A stretch of 64,000 nucleotides of DNA, taken from Streptomonospora mangrovi (GTDB lineage: Bacteria > Actinomycetota > Actinomycetes > Streptosporangiales > Streptosporangiaceae). The position numbers and the translations under genes were made by a program. Shown here piece by piece: positions 36,592 to 45,500 of the stretch. The stretch covers positions 16,828-80,827 of the forward strand of contig NZ_JAJAQC010000014.1 in assembly GCF_027604915.1 (NCBI RefSeq), in the 5' to 3' direction. Within the stretch, counting starts at the first letter, position 1. Each line of letters starts with the position of its first letter. Below the pieces are notes generated by a model. It searched no databases and was not told the origin of the DNA. It saw only the letters and a program-made list of their open reading frames with translations.

Positions 36592-38088
36592 TTAGCCGGC
36601 GGACTCCGTCTTCGCGGGCCGCAGGTGGGAGATCAGGCTCTTCAGGTGCCGGCGGTCGGCGGGGTCGGTGCCGTCGCCGAGGGAGTACCACAGCGCCGGG
36701 GCGGGGCGCGGTCCCATCCGCACCGGCGCGACGGGGGCCGCCGTCGCGCGTTCCAGCCCGCCGACCTGCTGGACCCCGGCGCTGCCCAGCGCCACACCGA
36801 TCGGGATCAGCGGCCCGGTGTGGTGCGCCGCGCGGGTGAGGTCGGGACGGCCGCGCCGGCGGTGGACGTTGAAGGACAGCAGGCTGCCGTTCCCGGCCAG
36901 CTCCTCGACCACGCCCTCCACCGCCGCCAGGTCCGGCCGGGTCCCGGCGGGGTAGGCCACGGCCAGCGTGGCGCTCTCCCGCACGCCCTCCGGGGTCGGC
37001 TCCACGCGCAGGCTGCCGCTGAATGGCCGCGCGCCCGAGTGCGGACCCAGGAACACCACCCGCGAGCCCTGCGGCGCGCGCCCCCGCACGAGTTCGGTCA
37101 GCCGGTCGCGGTCCCACACCAGCGGGGCCGGCTCGCCGATGCCCCACAGCGCCGGCGCGGAGCCCGCCAGGGCCGTGGTCAGCAGCTCCACCTCGGCCCC
37201 GACCCGCACGTCGGTGTGGTCCGCGTGCCGCAGCTTCAGGTCGAGGACCAGGTGGTCCACCAGGGAGTCGGGGTTGCGGCGGAACTGCGGATGCACGGCG
37301 GAACCCGTCCTCGGGGCGGGGTCGCGCACGAAGCCGGACCCGTCCTGCCACACCAGCGGCGCGCCGTAGAGGCCGTCGAAGTAGGAGCCGTCGGAGGTGC
37401 GCACCACCCACCGCGACCCGCGGTTCTGGAACAGCGCGGTCATCTCCTGGGTCAGCCGGGCGCCGGGCGGGGTGACCAGGTGGAACGCGCGCTGTTCCCG
37501 CCCTGACGAGGTGACGGCGTCGATGATCCAGGGCGAGAGCGGCACCACGGGGCGGTCCTGGACCGCCACCGCGACGCGGTCGGTGGCCAGGGTCAGGGCG
37601 GGGTGGTCGGTCGTGCCGAGCAGCAGGGTGTCGTCGCGGCGCAGGCGCGGCTTGGGCTCCCACATGTAGCCGCCGAACTGGGCGATGAGCGCGGCGGCGA
37701 AGCGCCGCACCAGGCTGGCGGTGTCGGCGTCGGTGTCGTTGCCCGTGCCGGTGCCGTCGGCGCCGAGTTCGGCGCCGCGCGCCTCGACCCACCACGGCCG
37801 CTCGGGCATCGGGGACTGCGCGGCCACGCGGCCGCCCCCGCCGCCGCCGCCGCCCCGCCACACCACCCGGTCGCCGCCGCCCAGCAGCCGGCGCACCTCG
37901 TCCAGCCCGGCCAACCGCTGCCCGCCCCGCGCGGCGGCGAGCAGCCGCCCGGATCCGTCGCGCAGCTCGACCCCGGTGCCGTCGGCCGACGTGCGGACGT
38001 GCGCGTTGGGGTCGGCGCTGACCAGCGCCGCGGTCATGCCGCGCATGGTGGGGCGGTTCTCCAGCAGCGCGACGACGTCGTGGGTCAT
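36592..38088 (-). CDS. DUF6177 family protein
   Basis: 498 aa, cytoplasmic by sequence. I recognise the DUF6177 type of actinomycetes (large two-part protein with QNRGSRWVVRTSDGSYFDGLYGAP-type middle and a C-terminal GPHSGARPFSGSLRVEPTPEGVRESATLAVAYPAGTRPD-type block, here near residues 355-400). It has a run of eight glycines at about residue 79-86 that may vary. DUF6177 genes are often reported beside type VII-secreted toxins, but no WXG100, EccC or toxin gene is in this window. Third gene of an operon, 32 bases after the 38121 gene. Confidence 0.6.
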   Translation of the reverse strand: MTHDVVALLENRPTMRGMTAALVSADPNAHVRTSADGTGVELRDGSGRLLAAARGGQRLAGLDEVRRLLGGGDRVVWRGGGGGGGGRVAAQSPMPERPWWVEARGAELGADGTGTGNDTDADTASLVRRFAAALIAQFGGYMWEPKPRLRRDDTLLLGTTDHPALTLATDRVAVAVQDRPVVPLSPWIIDAVTSSGREQRAFHLVTPPGARLTQEMTALFQNRGSRWVVRTSDGSYFDGLYGAPLVWQDGSGFVRDPAPRTGSAVHPQFRRNPDSLVDHLVLDLKLRHADHTDVRVGAEVELLTTALAGSAPALWGIGEPAPLVWDRDRLTELVRGRAPQGSRVVFLGPHSGARPFSGSLRVEPTPEGVRESATLAVAYPAGTRPDLAAVEGVVEELAGNGSLLSFNVHRRRGRPDLTRAAHHTGPLIPIGVALGSAGVQQVGGLERATAAPVAPVRMGPRPAPALWYSLGDGTDPADRRHLKSLISHLRPAKTESAG

Positions 38089-38120
38089 GCGGGGGGTCCC
38101 CTCTGTGCCGTGTCCGGAGC

Positions 38121-38765
38121 CTACAGGCGGTCGCTGACGTCGATACCCGCACCGTCGTCGGCGACATGGGCGCTTACGCCGTAGTTATAGGGGGTGCCGA
38201 AGAACGTCGGGCCGCCGGGGGTGCCGGGGAAGCCGAGGACCTGCTCAACGGCCTCCAGCCCGGCGGCCAGGCGGGGGGCGTTCAGTTCGTGGACCTCCGG
38301 CTGCGGGGTGCCGAAGAAGTCGCGCTCCGCCCAGATGTCATGGTAAACGCGGACCTCGAACTGAAGGTGTTCTTCGTGGAGCAGCGCCCTTACCTCGATG
38401 AGGCCGTCGTGTGTGCGCCCGCTCCCTTTTCCTTCGGGAAGGAGGACGCTGCCTTCGCCGAGGAACGAGAGCCGTGCGGGCCGGAGATCCGGTGTCACGG
38501 CGGGTCGGCTGCCGAGGATCCGCTCGGCGAACGCCTCCGCTGGAGTCGCGCGTGGCCGCATCACGAGGGTCTCCCACGGGACGGTGGCGCCGTCCTCGGC
38601 CCGCCAACCAACGACGGGTTCGTAGCGACCGATGAGGCCACTCGGCCCGAAGCAGTCGATCAGCTCTCGGGAAAGCGCGATGGCGCCGACGAGATCCCGA
38701 CTCGGTTCCGCCGGCGTCCACCGCCAGGCGGAGACGGGTTCTGGGGAAGTCGGTAGAAACCTCAT
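38121..38765 (-). CDS. Hypothetical protein, paralogue 1 of a pair
   Basis: 214 aa, no signal peptide or membrane segment. It shares with the next upstream gene the block VYHDIWAERDFFGTPQPEVH then NAPRLAAGLEAVEQVLG (about residues 145-185) and the C-terminal YNYGVSAH against VGYGVELL. No family recognised. The size, acidity and position in an operon with a DUF6177 gene would fit an immunity or antitoxin-like protein, which is inference. The start at 38765 has GGAGG seven bases upstream. Confidence 0.6.
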   Translation of the reverse strand: MRFLPTSPEPVSAWRWTPAEPSRDLVGAIALSRELIDCFGPSGLIGRYEPVVGWRAEDGATVPWETLVMRPRATPAEAFAERILGSRPAVTPDLRPARLSFLGEGSVLLPEGKGSGRTHDGLIEVRALLHEEHLQFEVRVYHDIWAERDFFGTPQPEVHELNAPRLAAGLEAVEQVLGFPGTPGGPTFFGTPYNYGVSAHVADDGAGIDVSDRL

Positions 38766-38826
38766 GGATGTGCCTCCTCGGGCGGGCTCGGCGCAGGGGT
38801 GGGATCCCGGTGGACTCGCCAGGACG

Positions 38827-39441
38827 TCATTCCTCGGGGTCGGTGAGCAGTTCCACCCCGTAGCCGACCGGTTCGGCGTAGGCCGTCGCCTCATCGGGGT
38901 CGTTGAAGTCGAGGCGGGAACCCAGCGCGCTCTCCAGGCCGCGCAGGGCCTGCTCGAGCCTCGGCGCGTTCCGCTGGCGGACTTCGGGGTGGGGCCGCCC
39001 GGTGAAGTCCAGGTCCGACCAGACGTCGTGATGGACGCCCACGGTCAGACCGACCGACGGGCTGGAGACGTCGACGCTCACGGAGACGATGTCCGGTTCT
39101 TCCCTCTCTGTTCCGGACGCCGATACCCAGAACCCCGTGCCGCGCATGTCCAGACGCGCCGGACGCGCGCCCGGATACCCGGAGGGCCGCATGTCCGCCA
39201 CGTCGGCCGCCAGTTCCCCGGCATCGGTCAACCGGGGGCCATGGATCCTGGTCTGGAACCAGAGAAGGCCGCCTCCGTCGCGATGCCACGAGACGTCGAT
39301 GTACTCGACCCGCAGCAGCCGGTGCTCCCGCAGCACCTCCACCGCGGTGAGCCCGACAGGCGCCCCCACCTCAAGGCCGTCCGCGTCCAGGTCGTGGTTC
39401 AGCAGCCAGGTCCATGTCGCGATCGGTGACCGTGTGCTCAT
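38827..39441 (-). CDS. Hypothetical protein, paralogue 2 of a pair
   Basis: 204 aa, first gene of a three-gene minus-strand operon. It opens with MSTRSPIATWTWLLNHDLDA and has VHHDVWSDLDFTGRPHPEVR followed by NAPRLEQALRGLESALG, matching its neighbour. The ATG at 39441 has no clear ribosome site. The pair arose by duplication but has diverged strongly, as paired immunity proteins often do. Function unknown. Confidence 0.58.
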   Translation of the reverse strand: MSTRSPIATWTWLLNHDLDADGLEVGAPVGLTAVEVLREHRLLRVEYIDVSWHRDGGGLLWFQTRIHGPRLTDAGELAADVADMRPSGYPGARPARLDMRGTGFWVSASGTEREEPDIVSVSVDVSSPSVGLTVGVHHDVWSDLDFTGRPHPEVRQRNAPRLEQALRGLESALGSRLDFNDPDEATAYAEPVGYGVELLTDPEE

Positions 39442-39494
39442 CAGGAGGGCATGACCGGACTTCCTGTCGCGTTTCGCGCCCGCGCGGGATCGGC

Positions 39495-40448
39495 TCACGG
39501 GATCTCGGCGGGGCCGTGGAAGGCGGTGCGGTAGGACTGCGGGGTGGTGCCCACCACGCGTTTGAAGCGGTCGCGGAAGGCGGTGGGGGAGCCGAATCCG
39601 ACCTCGCCGGCGATGCGGTCGACGGGGTGGTCGGTGGCCTCCAGCAGGTACTGGGCGCGGCGGACGCGGGCGCGCAGCAGCCACTGCAACGGGGTGGTTC
39701 CGGTCTGCTCGCGGAACCGCCGGTTGAGCGTCCGCAAACTCACCCCGGCGGCGCGGGCGATGTCGTCCAGGGTGAGGTCGGCGGCCAGATTGTCCTCCAG
39801 CCACCGCAGTACCGGCTCCAGCACCGAGCCGCGCGGCACCGGCGGGTGGTCGTGGACGATGAACTGGGCCTGGCCGCCCTCCCGCTCCAGGGGCATGACC
39901 GAAAGCCGGGCCGCGTCGGCGGCGACCGCCGAGCCGTGGTCGCGCCGGATCAGGTGCAGGCACAGGTCGAGCCCGGCGGCGGCTCCGGCCGAGGTGAGGA
40001 ACTGGCCATTGTCCACATAGAGGACGTCCGGATCCACGTCCACGCGCGGGTACCGCGCGGCGAGCTGGGCGGCCGCGGCCCAGTGGGTGGTGGCGCGCAG
40101 GCCGTCGAGCAGGCCGGTGGCCGCCAGGACGAACGCGCCCGAGCAGATGGAGGCGATGCGGGCGCCGCGCGCGGCGGCGGCCCGCAGCGCCTCGACGGCC
40201 TCGCCGGGGACCGGACCCATGTCCGAGCGCCCCGGCAGGATGATCGTGTCGGCGTCGGCGAGCGCCTCCAGCCCCCACGGCGGCCGCAGCGAGAAGGCAC
40301 CGGCCTCCACGGTCGCGGCGGTCCCGCAGATCCGCACCTCGTAGGCGGCTTGCCCGTCGGGCAGCCGGGTCCGGCTGAACACCTCGATCGGGGTGGACAG
40401 GTCGAAGGGCACGACCTTGTCCAGGGCGAGGACCGCGACGGTGTGCAT
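39495..40448 (-). CDS. GlxA-family transcriptional regulator
   Basis: 317 aa. N-terminal DJ-1/PfpI-like domain (about 1-175; SICSGAFVLAATGLLDG carries the family cysteine region) and C-terminal AraC helix-turn-helix (about 215-310; DIARAAGVSLRTLNRRFREQTGTTPLQWLLRARV). GlxA-type factors are usually activators of nearby genes. It is just downstream (77 bases) of the SnoaL-like gene on the same strand and may be co-transcribed with it. Confidence 0.88.
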   Translation of the reverse strand: MHTVAVLALDKVVPFDLSTPIEVFSRTRLPDGQAAYEVRICGTAATVEAGAFSLRPPWGLEALADADTIILPGRSDMGPVPGEAVEALRAAAARGARIASICSGAFVLAATGLLDGLRATTHWAAAAQLAARYPRVDVDPDVLYVDNGQFLTSAGAAAGLDLCLHLIRRDHGSAVAADAARLSVMPLEREGGQAQFIVHDHPPVPRGSVLEPVLRWLEDNLAADLTLDDIARAAGVSLRTLNRRFREQTGTTPLQWLLRARVRRAQYLLEATDHPVDRIAGEVGFGSPTAFRDRFKRVVGTTPQSYRTAFHGPAEIP

Positions 40449-40525
40449 GGCGGGAATGCTACGCGGGACCGGGTTCCGGCCAGGTCGGCCCCCGCCGGCC
40501 TGCCCCGCCGGCCTCGCCGGGCGGG

Positions 40526-40951
40526 CTACGCCCCGGCCGCCGTACCGCAGGCGCGGGCCACCGCGAGGCTGTCCTCGTAGACGTTGTGGCGCACGATGCG
40601 GCCGTCCTCGACGGTCATGTGCAGCGCGAACCGCGCGCGGTAGGCGCCGCCGGTCGCGCGGACGGTGTTGGCCACGACGCCCGTGACCACGGCGTGCGGA
40701 CCGTCCACCAGGATGTGCTCGATCTCCATGGACGCCTTCTCCGGGACGTGCGCGCCGGGGAGCCGGATGAAGTGGTCCACCACGTCGGCGCGGGTGGAGC
40801 GGTGCCGGATCCACGAAACGGCGCCGCCGTGGTCCTCCTCGGGCCAGGACAGCAGCCACTCGACGTTGTCGGCGTACAGTTCGGCGGTGCGCTCGGGGTC
40901 GCCCTCGCCGATCCGGCGCAGCAGTTCCTCGACCGCGGCTCGCGTGTCCAT
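40526..40951 (-). CDS. SnoaL-like / NTF2-fold protein
   Basis: 141 aa. Pattern of the NTF2-like fold (VEELLRRIGEGDPERTAELYADNVEWLL ... EIEHILVDGPHAVVTGVV ... FALHMTVEDGRIVRHNVYED). Such proteins include polyketide cyclases, isomerases and binding proteins; no specific role can be given. The start at 40951 has GAAGGGG upstream. The palindrome at 41010-41030 lies 60 bases upstream and probably controls it. Confidence 0.78.
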   Translation of the reverse strand: MDTRAAVEELLRRIGEGDPERTAELYADNVEWLLSWPEEDHGGAVSWIRHRSTRADVVDHFIRLPGAHVPEKASMEIEHILVDGPHAVVTGVVANTVRATGGAYRARFALHMTVEDGRIVRHNVYEDSLAVARACGTAAGA

Positions 40952-41009
40952 GTCCGGCCCCTTCTCCGTTGGCAACGCCCCTCAGCCTGGCAAGGGAGCC
41001 GCCGCGCGT

Positions 41010-41030
41010 CGATTACCCGGGAGGTAATCG
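41010..41030. promoter_or_regulatory. Operator CGATTACC-N5-GGTAATCG
   Basis: A perfect 8-bp inverted repeat with a 5-base centre upstream of the SnoaL-like gene. The size suits a winged-helix or TetR-type dimer; the regulator is not identified. Confidence 0.55.
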
Positions 41031-41114
41031 CGGCGGCGCGGCTGGCGCGGCCGGTGCGGCGGAGGCGGGGCGGGAACGGGGGAACGGGGGCGTGGCCGGG
41101 GTGGGCGGACCGCC

Positions 41115-41729
41115 TCAGCCGCCGACGCCGCCGGCGACCCGCGCGAAGGCGTCGTCCACGGCCCGGGCCAGGCGGTCGGGATCGTCCTCGACCGCCGCGC
41201 GGCCCGCGTAGAAGCAGGCCAGCGCCACCTCGGCGGCCAGCGACGCCGTTGCGGCGTCGGCGCCGCGCTCGTGCAGGAGTTCGGTCATGGTCTCGACATA
41301 GCGGCGCTGCTTGGCCAGGGCGCGGGCGCGCAGGTCGGGGTGGGCGGCGACGAGGCGCTCGTGCAGCCGGTACTCCTCGGGGCTCTCCGTCAACCGCTCG
41401 ATCAGCAGGGCGACGGCCCTGCGCAGGTAGGCCAGGGCGGCGGGCAGCGAGTCGCCGATCGGTTCGTCGGCGGGGATGCCCCGGGCGGCCGCGACGACCT
41501 CGGCGTCGACCTGGGAGTCGCCGTCGAAGACCACCTCCTGCTTGTCCCCGAAGTAGCGGAAGAACGTGGCCCGGCCGACCTCGGCCCGTTCGGCGATGTC
41601 GGCGACGGTGACGTGGTCGAAACCGCGCTCGGCGAAGAGCGCGTAGGCCGCGCCCACGATCGCGTCCCGCGCGCGCCGCTGCTTGCGCTCCCGCAGGGTC
41701 TCCGCGGAAGGGCTGTTCTGGCGTGCCAT
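41115..41729 (-). CDS. TetR-family repressor
   Basis: 204 aa. N-terminal HTH at about residues 20-60 (AAYALFAERGFDHVTVADIAERAEVGRATFFRYFGDKQEV), C-terminal helical ligand domain. Divergent from the SnoaL-like gene at 41843, with two matching operators between them. The ATG at 41729 lacks a Shine-Dalgarno; an in-frame ATG at 41747 is possible and would overlap the promoter region less sensibly. Confidence 0.85.
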   Translation of the reverse strand: MARQNSPSAETLRERKQRRARDAIVGAAYALFAERGFDHVTVADIAERAEVGRATFFRYFGDKQEVVFDGDSQVDAEVVAAARGIPADEPIGDSLPAALAYLRRAVALLIERLTESPEEYRLHERLVAAHPDLRARALAKQRRYVETMTELLHERGADAATASLAAEVALACFYAGRAAVEDDPDRLARAVDDAFARVAGGVGG

Positions 41730-41739
41730 ACGCACCATG

Positions 41740-41769
41740 TTAGACAACCGAGACCGACTCTCCTATGAT
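41740..41769 (+). promoter_or_regulatory. Promoter of the SnoaL-like gene
   Basis: TTAGAC (41740-41745), 18 bases, TATGAT (41764-41769). The first operator covers its spacer and the second lies just after the start site. Confidence 0.65.
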
Positions 41770-41796
41770 ACTGGCAATCATATGAGACCAAGTCTC
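41750..41796. promoter_or_regulatory. Two TetR operators
   Basis: GAGACCGACTCTC (41750-41762) and GAGACCAAGTCTC (41784-41796), centres 34 bases apart. The second is a perfect GAGAC-CAA-GTCTC palindrome. Placed for repression of both divergent genes. Confidence 0.7.
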
Positions 41797-41842
41797 AGTA
41801 AGAGTCCGATCAGCCACGCCCACCCCTCAAGCGAGGTATCCG

Positions 41843-42304
41843 ATGACCGAGAACACCTCCGTAGTCGACTCCGCCCTGCCCAAGCCCCCGGTCCGCGCGA
41901 CCGAGGAGCGCACCCGCGCATTCCTCGCGGCCCTGGAGGGCAAAGACCTCGCGGAACTGGACGCCACCCTGCACACCGAGGCCACCCTCACCATCCCGCT
42001 GTCCCTCACGGGGGACCCCGAGCCGTTCGGCCGGTTCGAAGGGAAGGAGCAGGTCCTCGGCTACCTGCGCGGGGTCACCGAGATGATGGCCACGATCGCG
42101 TTCACCGAGCTCAGAATCAGCGTCACCGCCGACGCCGCCACAGCTTTCGTGCAGGCCAGAGGCAACTTCACCACCCCCGACGACCGTCTGTACCCCAACA
42201 TCTACGTCCTGCGCGCCGACTGGTCGGAGGGCAAGCTCATCGCGGTCGAGGAGTACGCCAACCCGGTGACGTTCGCCAAGCACTTCGGCCTCCCGATCGG
42301 CTGA
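41843..42304 (+). CDS. SnoaL-like / NTF2-fold protein under TetR control
   Basis: 153 aa. NTF2-like pattern (TRAFLAALEGKDLAELDATLHTEATLTIPL ... FGRFEGKEQVLGYLRGVTE ... GKLIAVEEYANPVTFAKHFGLP). GAGG ends six bases before the ATG. Ligand-binding or small-molecule-converting by family; substrate unknown. Divergent TetR gene and paired operators suggest induction by the compound it handles (inference). Confidence 0.8.
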   Translation: MTENTSVVDSALPKPPVRATEERTRAFLAALEGKDLAELDATLHTEATLTIPLSLTGDPEPFGRFEGKEQVLGYLRGVTEMMATIAFTELRISVTADAATAFVQARGNFTTPDDRLYPNIYVLRADWSEGKLIAVEEYANPVTFAKHFGLPIG

Positions 42305-42427
42305 CACGGGTCGAGCCCGGCGGCCGCCCATTCGCGAGCACGGGAACGTGGGTTCCCGAGCCCATCCGCATGGGGAGAAGTGAAGAAAACCGCGCCAGGG
42401 AGCACGTATGATCCCAGCTCAACAAGG

Positions 42428-42517
42428 GTGCTCCCCGCGTACGCGGGGATGGTCCCGCGGCCACGCACTACTGGGCCGACCGGCGCGCGTGCTCCCCGCG
42501 TACGCGGGGATGGTCCC
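42428..42517 (+). CRISPR. Minimal type I-E CRISPR array: two repeats, one spacer
   Basis: Two identical 29-base repeats (42428-42456, 42489-42517) beginning GTGCTCCCCGCG and ending GGGGATGGTCCC, with an internal palindrome (CCCCGCGTACGCGGGG), separated by one 32-base spacer (42457-42488). Repeat and spacer lengths are exactly type I-E. No cas gene in the window. The AT-richer sequence before the first repeat (around 42370-42427) could be a leader. Confidence 0.9.
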
Positions 42518-42561
42518 CGGGAGACCCCCGGTCCCCGGGGACCACCGTCGCCGCGCTCCTC

Positions 42562-45500
42562 CTACAAATCCGCCTCGCCGTACGGGCGGAGCCAGACAGG
42601 ACCCATCAAGCCGTACTCCTGTCGCCGAACGCTGCCGTACACCTCCGGGCGGAAGACGCGCATGCGGTTGATCAGCGTCGTGGAGACCTCCACCTCGATG
42701 GTGTTCTTACCGCGCCGCAGGCGGTCGCCGAGGTCGACCACCGTGTCCAACTGGTCGCACGGCGGCAGTTCCCTGCCGTTGACCGTCACCCGGAACACGT
42801 CCGTCACCGCGCCCAGGTCCAGGTAGGCGCCGTAGCCGCCCGTCCATCCCTTCCCCAGGTCGAACTCCGCCGTGTAGCGCCCGATCCCGGACACATCCGC
42901 CAAACCGTCCAGTTCCGTCCACGGTGCCAGGCCGTCCAAGTCCAGGCTGTGGGTGCGGACCTCCGTCTCCGTCGCCGACGAACCCGGCCGCCAGTCCTCC
43001 ACCTCCAGACGCCAGCGGGTCAGCTCCCTCGGCTCGCCCACACTCCGGACCTCGGTCGTCACCGCGCGCCCGCCGGCGTACACCGTCCGGTACGTCCCGG
43101 CCGCGCTCGCCCGCACCCGGGCGCCGCGCCTGCCCACGACCACGGCGTCGGCGTCCGTCTCCGCGAACCGCAGCTTGCGCAGCTCCCCCGGCGGCGGGGT
43201 CGCGTCCCGCCCGGCCACCTCACGCGCCCACTGCGGCCGGGCGATCGCGACGGCCGTGGACGCCCCCGGCGCGAGCCGGACCCGCACCCGCACGCCGCCG
43301 TCCACAACCGTGTGCACGGGCAGCGGGGCCACCTCGCCCGTCCACAGGTCCACGGCGAAGGGGTACGCCTGCTCCGTGTCCGATGCGAAGGTGACGTCGT
43401 GGTCGACGGCCGCGTCGTTCGACCCGTTGGTCAGGTAGTACAGGTCCAGGTGGCGTGCGCGCCGCCGGGCGTGCAGCAGGGGCGATGCCTCCGCGTAGGC
43501 CACGGCCGGGGCCGCGCCCAGCGCGGCGATCCCCTCGGCGATCTCCTCCCGGGTGCCCACCCGGTGCACGGTCGGCTCGTCCAGCAGTTCCCGCACCGCC
43601 TCCGCCAGCTCGCCCGCGTCGCCCTGGTCCACCCCGGGCTGCTCCGGCGCGCTCCAGTCGCCCACGACGAGGACCTTCAGGCCGTTCCGGGCGTACCGGA
43701 GGAGCCGGCGCGCGGTCTCCAGCGGCAGGGTGGCCACCCGCCCGTTGAAGGCGTCGCCCTCGAACACCAGCAGCCGGTAGGCCGGGCCGTCGGGCGCCAG
43801 CACACCCCGCTTGACCTCGGGGTCGGTGACCTCCAGCAGCCGGGGGCTGACGAACTGGTGGGTCCAGCCCTGGCGCACGCCCGTCGCGCTGAAATAGGCG
43901 GCCCCGAACCCCGACCCGGCGTAGCCCTTCTGGCGCAGGAACGCCACGTCGACCGTTGACGTCCCCCACTGGAGCGCGTGCTGGCAGCGCGCGAAGAACC
44001 CGGCGACGTCGGCGGCGTGCTGCCAGGTCGGGTGGCGCGGCCCCCACGACTCGCTGTAGCCGACACCGCCGCTGTAGGGGGTGAACGCGGCGAAGCCGGG
44101 CCACTGGGCACCGGGCGCGTCGGCGTAGGAGAAGCCGTGCAGCACGGCCTGGTTGACCCCCGCCGCGTACTCCCGCGAGATCGTGCGGACCGTCTGGCGC
44201 CAGGTGGTGCTGTAGGAGCCGCCGTAGACGGCGCCGGCCTCGCTGGAGAGGACCGTGTTGCCGCCCAGGTCGCGCCCGCCCGCCAGCGACCGGAAGTCGT
44301 CCAGGTTCTTGAACCCCAGCGACTCCCCCTCGGGGATGTCCACCAGGGCGGCCTTGGTGACGGCGTCGGTCTGCAAGCCGTAGGGCTGGATCCGGTAGCG
44401 CAGCCCCAGCCGGTGCGCCCACTCCTTGATCGGGGTGATGTGGTGGTCGATGTAGAGCCCGGTGAGGACGTCGTTGAAGTCGTCCAGCGCCCGCCGGTCG
44501 GTGGCGGAGCCGAAGCTGAACACCGTGTCCTCGTGGGCGCGCACCAGGACGGGCAGGTAGGGCAGCAGGTCGTAGCCGGTGCGGGCCGCGAACTCGGCGG
44601 GGAGGTCGGGGGTCCACAGGGTGGCCTCGGTCTCCATCTCGATGGAGTCCTCGAAGATGGCTCCGCCGGCGGGTCCCTTCAGCAGCCGCCGGATCCGGTC
44701 GGTGAGGATGTGCTCGTCCCAGAAGTCGGTCACCGCGCGGGTTCCGGCCGCACTGAAATGGTCCACGACGTAGGACACCGGCTCGGTGTGCGGGCCGCGC
44801 TCGGGGCGCTGGCCGGTGCCGCGCAGCCAGTAGGAGATGAGCGCCCAGGTGCCGCCGCCCTCGGCGGGCGCGGTCCAGGTCAGCTCCTCGCCCTCCACCG
44901 AGTCGGTCAGGTCGGTGAGGCTGTCGGACCGCAGGGCGCACGGCGTGTCCTCGGGCGCGGCGCCGTCGGCGAGCCGGACGGCCTGCACCGCGAAGAGCGC
45001 ACGTTCGGTGACGCCTTCGGCGGCCTCCACCGCGGGCTCGGGCAGCGCGCCGCTGAACTCCTCGCCCGCCTGGAGGAACCGCACGCCGTGCGCGAGTTCG
45101 TGCATGGCGGCGGGGTCCTGCGGCGTGATGGAGGGGACCGCCGCCGGCCAGGCGGGGCCGATGGTGAGGTCGACCGTGACGCCGCGCCGCTCGGCCCGCG
45201 CGAGGGCGGCCTCGACCGCGTCGCGCCACGCCTTGGTGCCCCACCCGGTGTTCTCGGGGTCGAGCGGTTCGCTGACGCTGTGGTGCACGTCGGCGATCTC
45301 CACGCCGCCGAACCCGGCGTCGGCGATCTGGTCGATCTCGCGGCGGATCTCGGCGGTGTCGACCATGCCGTGCGGCCACCACCAGCGGAACTTCGCGCGC
45401 ACGCCCATGGCCGGGTCGGGCAGCCCGGCGGCGAGCCGCCCTTCGGCGGACGCGGCGGCGGCGGGCGGCGCCCCGACGGCGGGCTGGAGGGCGGCGGTGG

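Noticed and set aside
37841..37858. Poly-glycine-coding repeat in the DUF6177 gene as a phase-variable tract
   Set aside because: The unit is in codon triplets, so slippage changes only the glycine number and not the frame.
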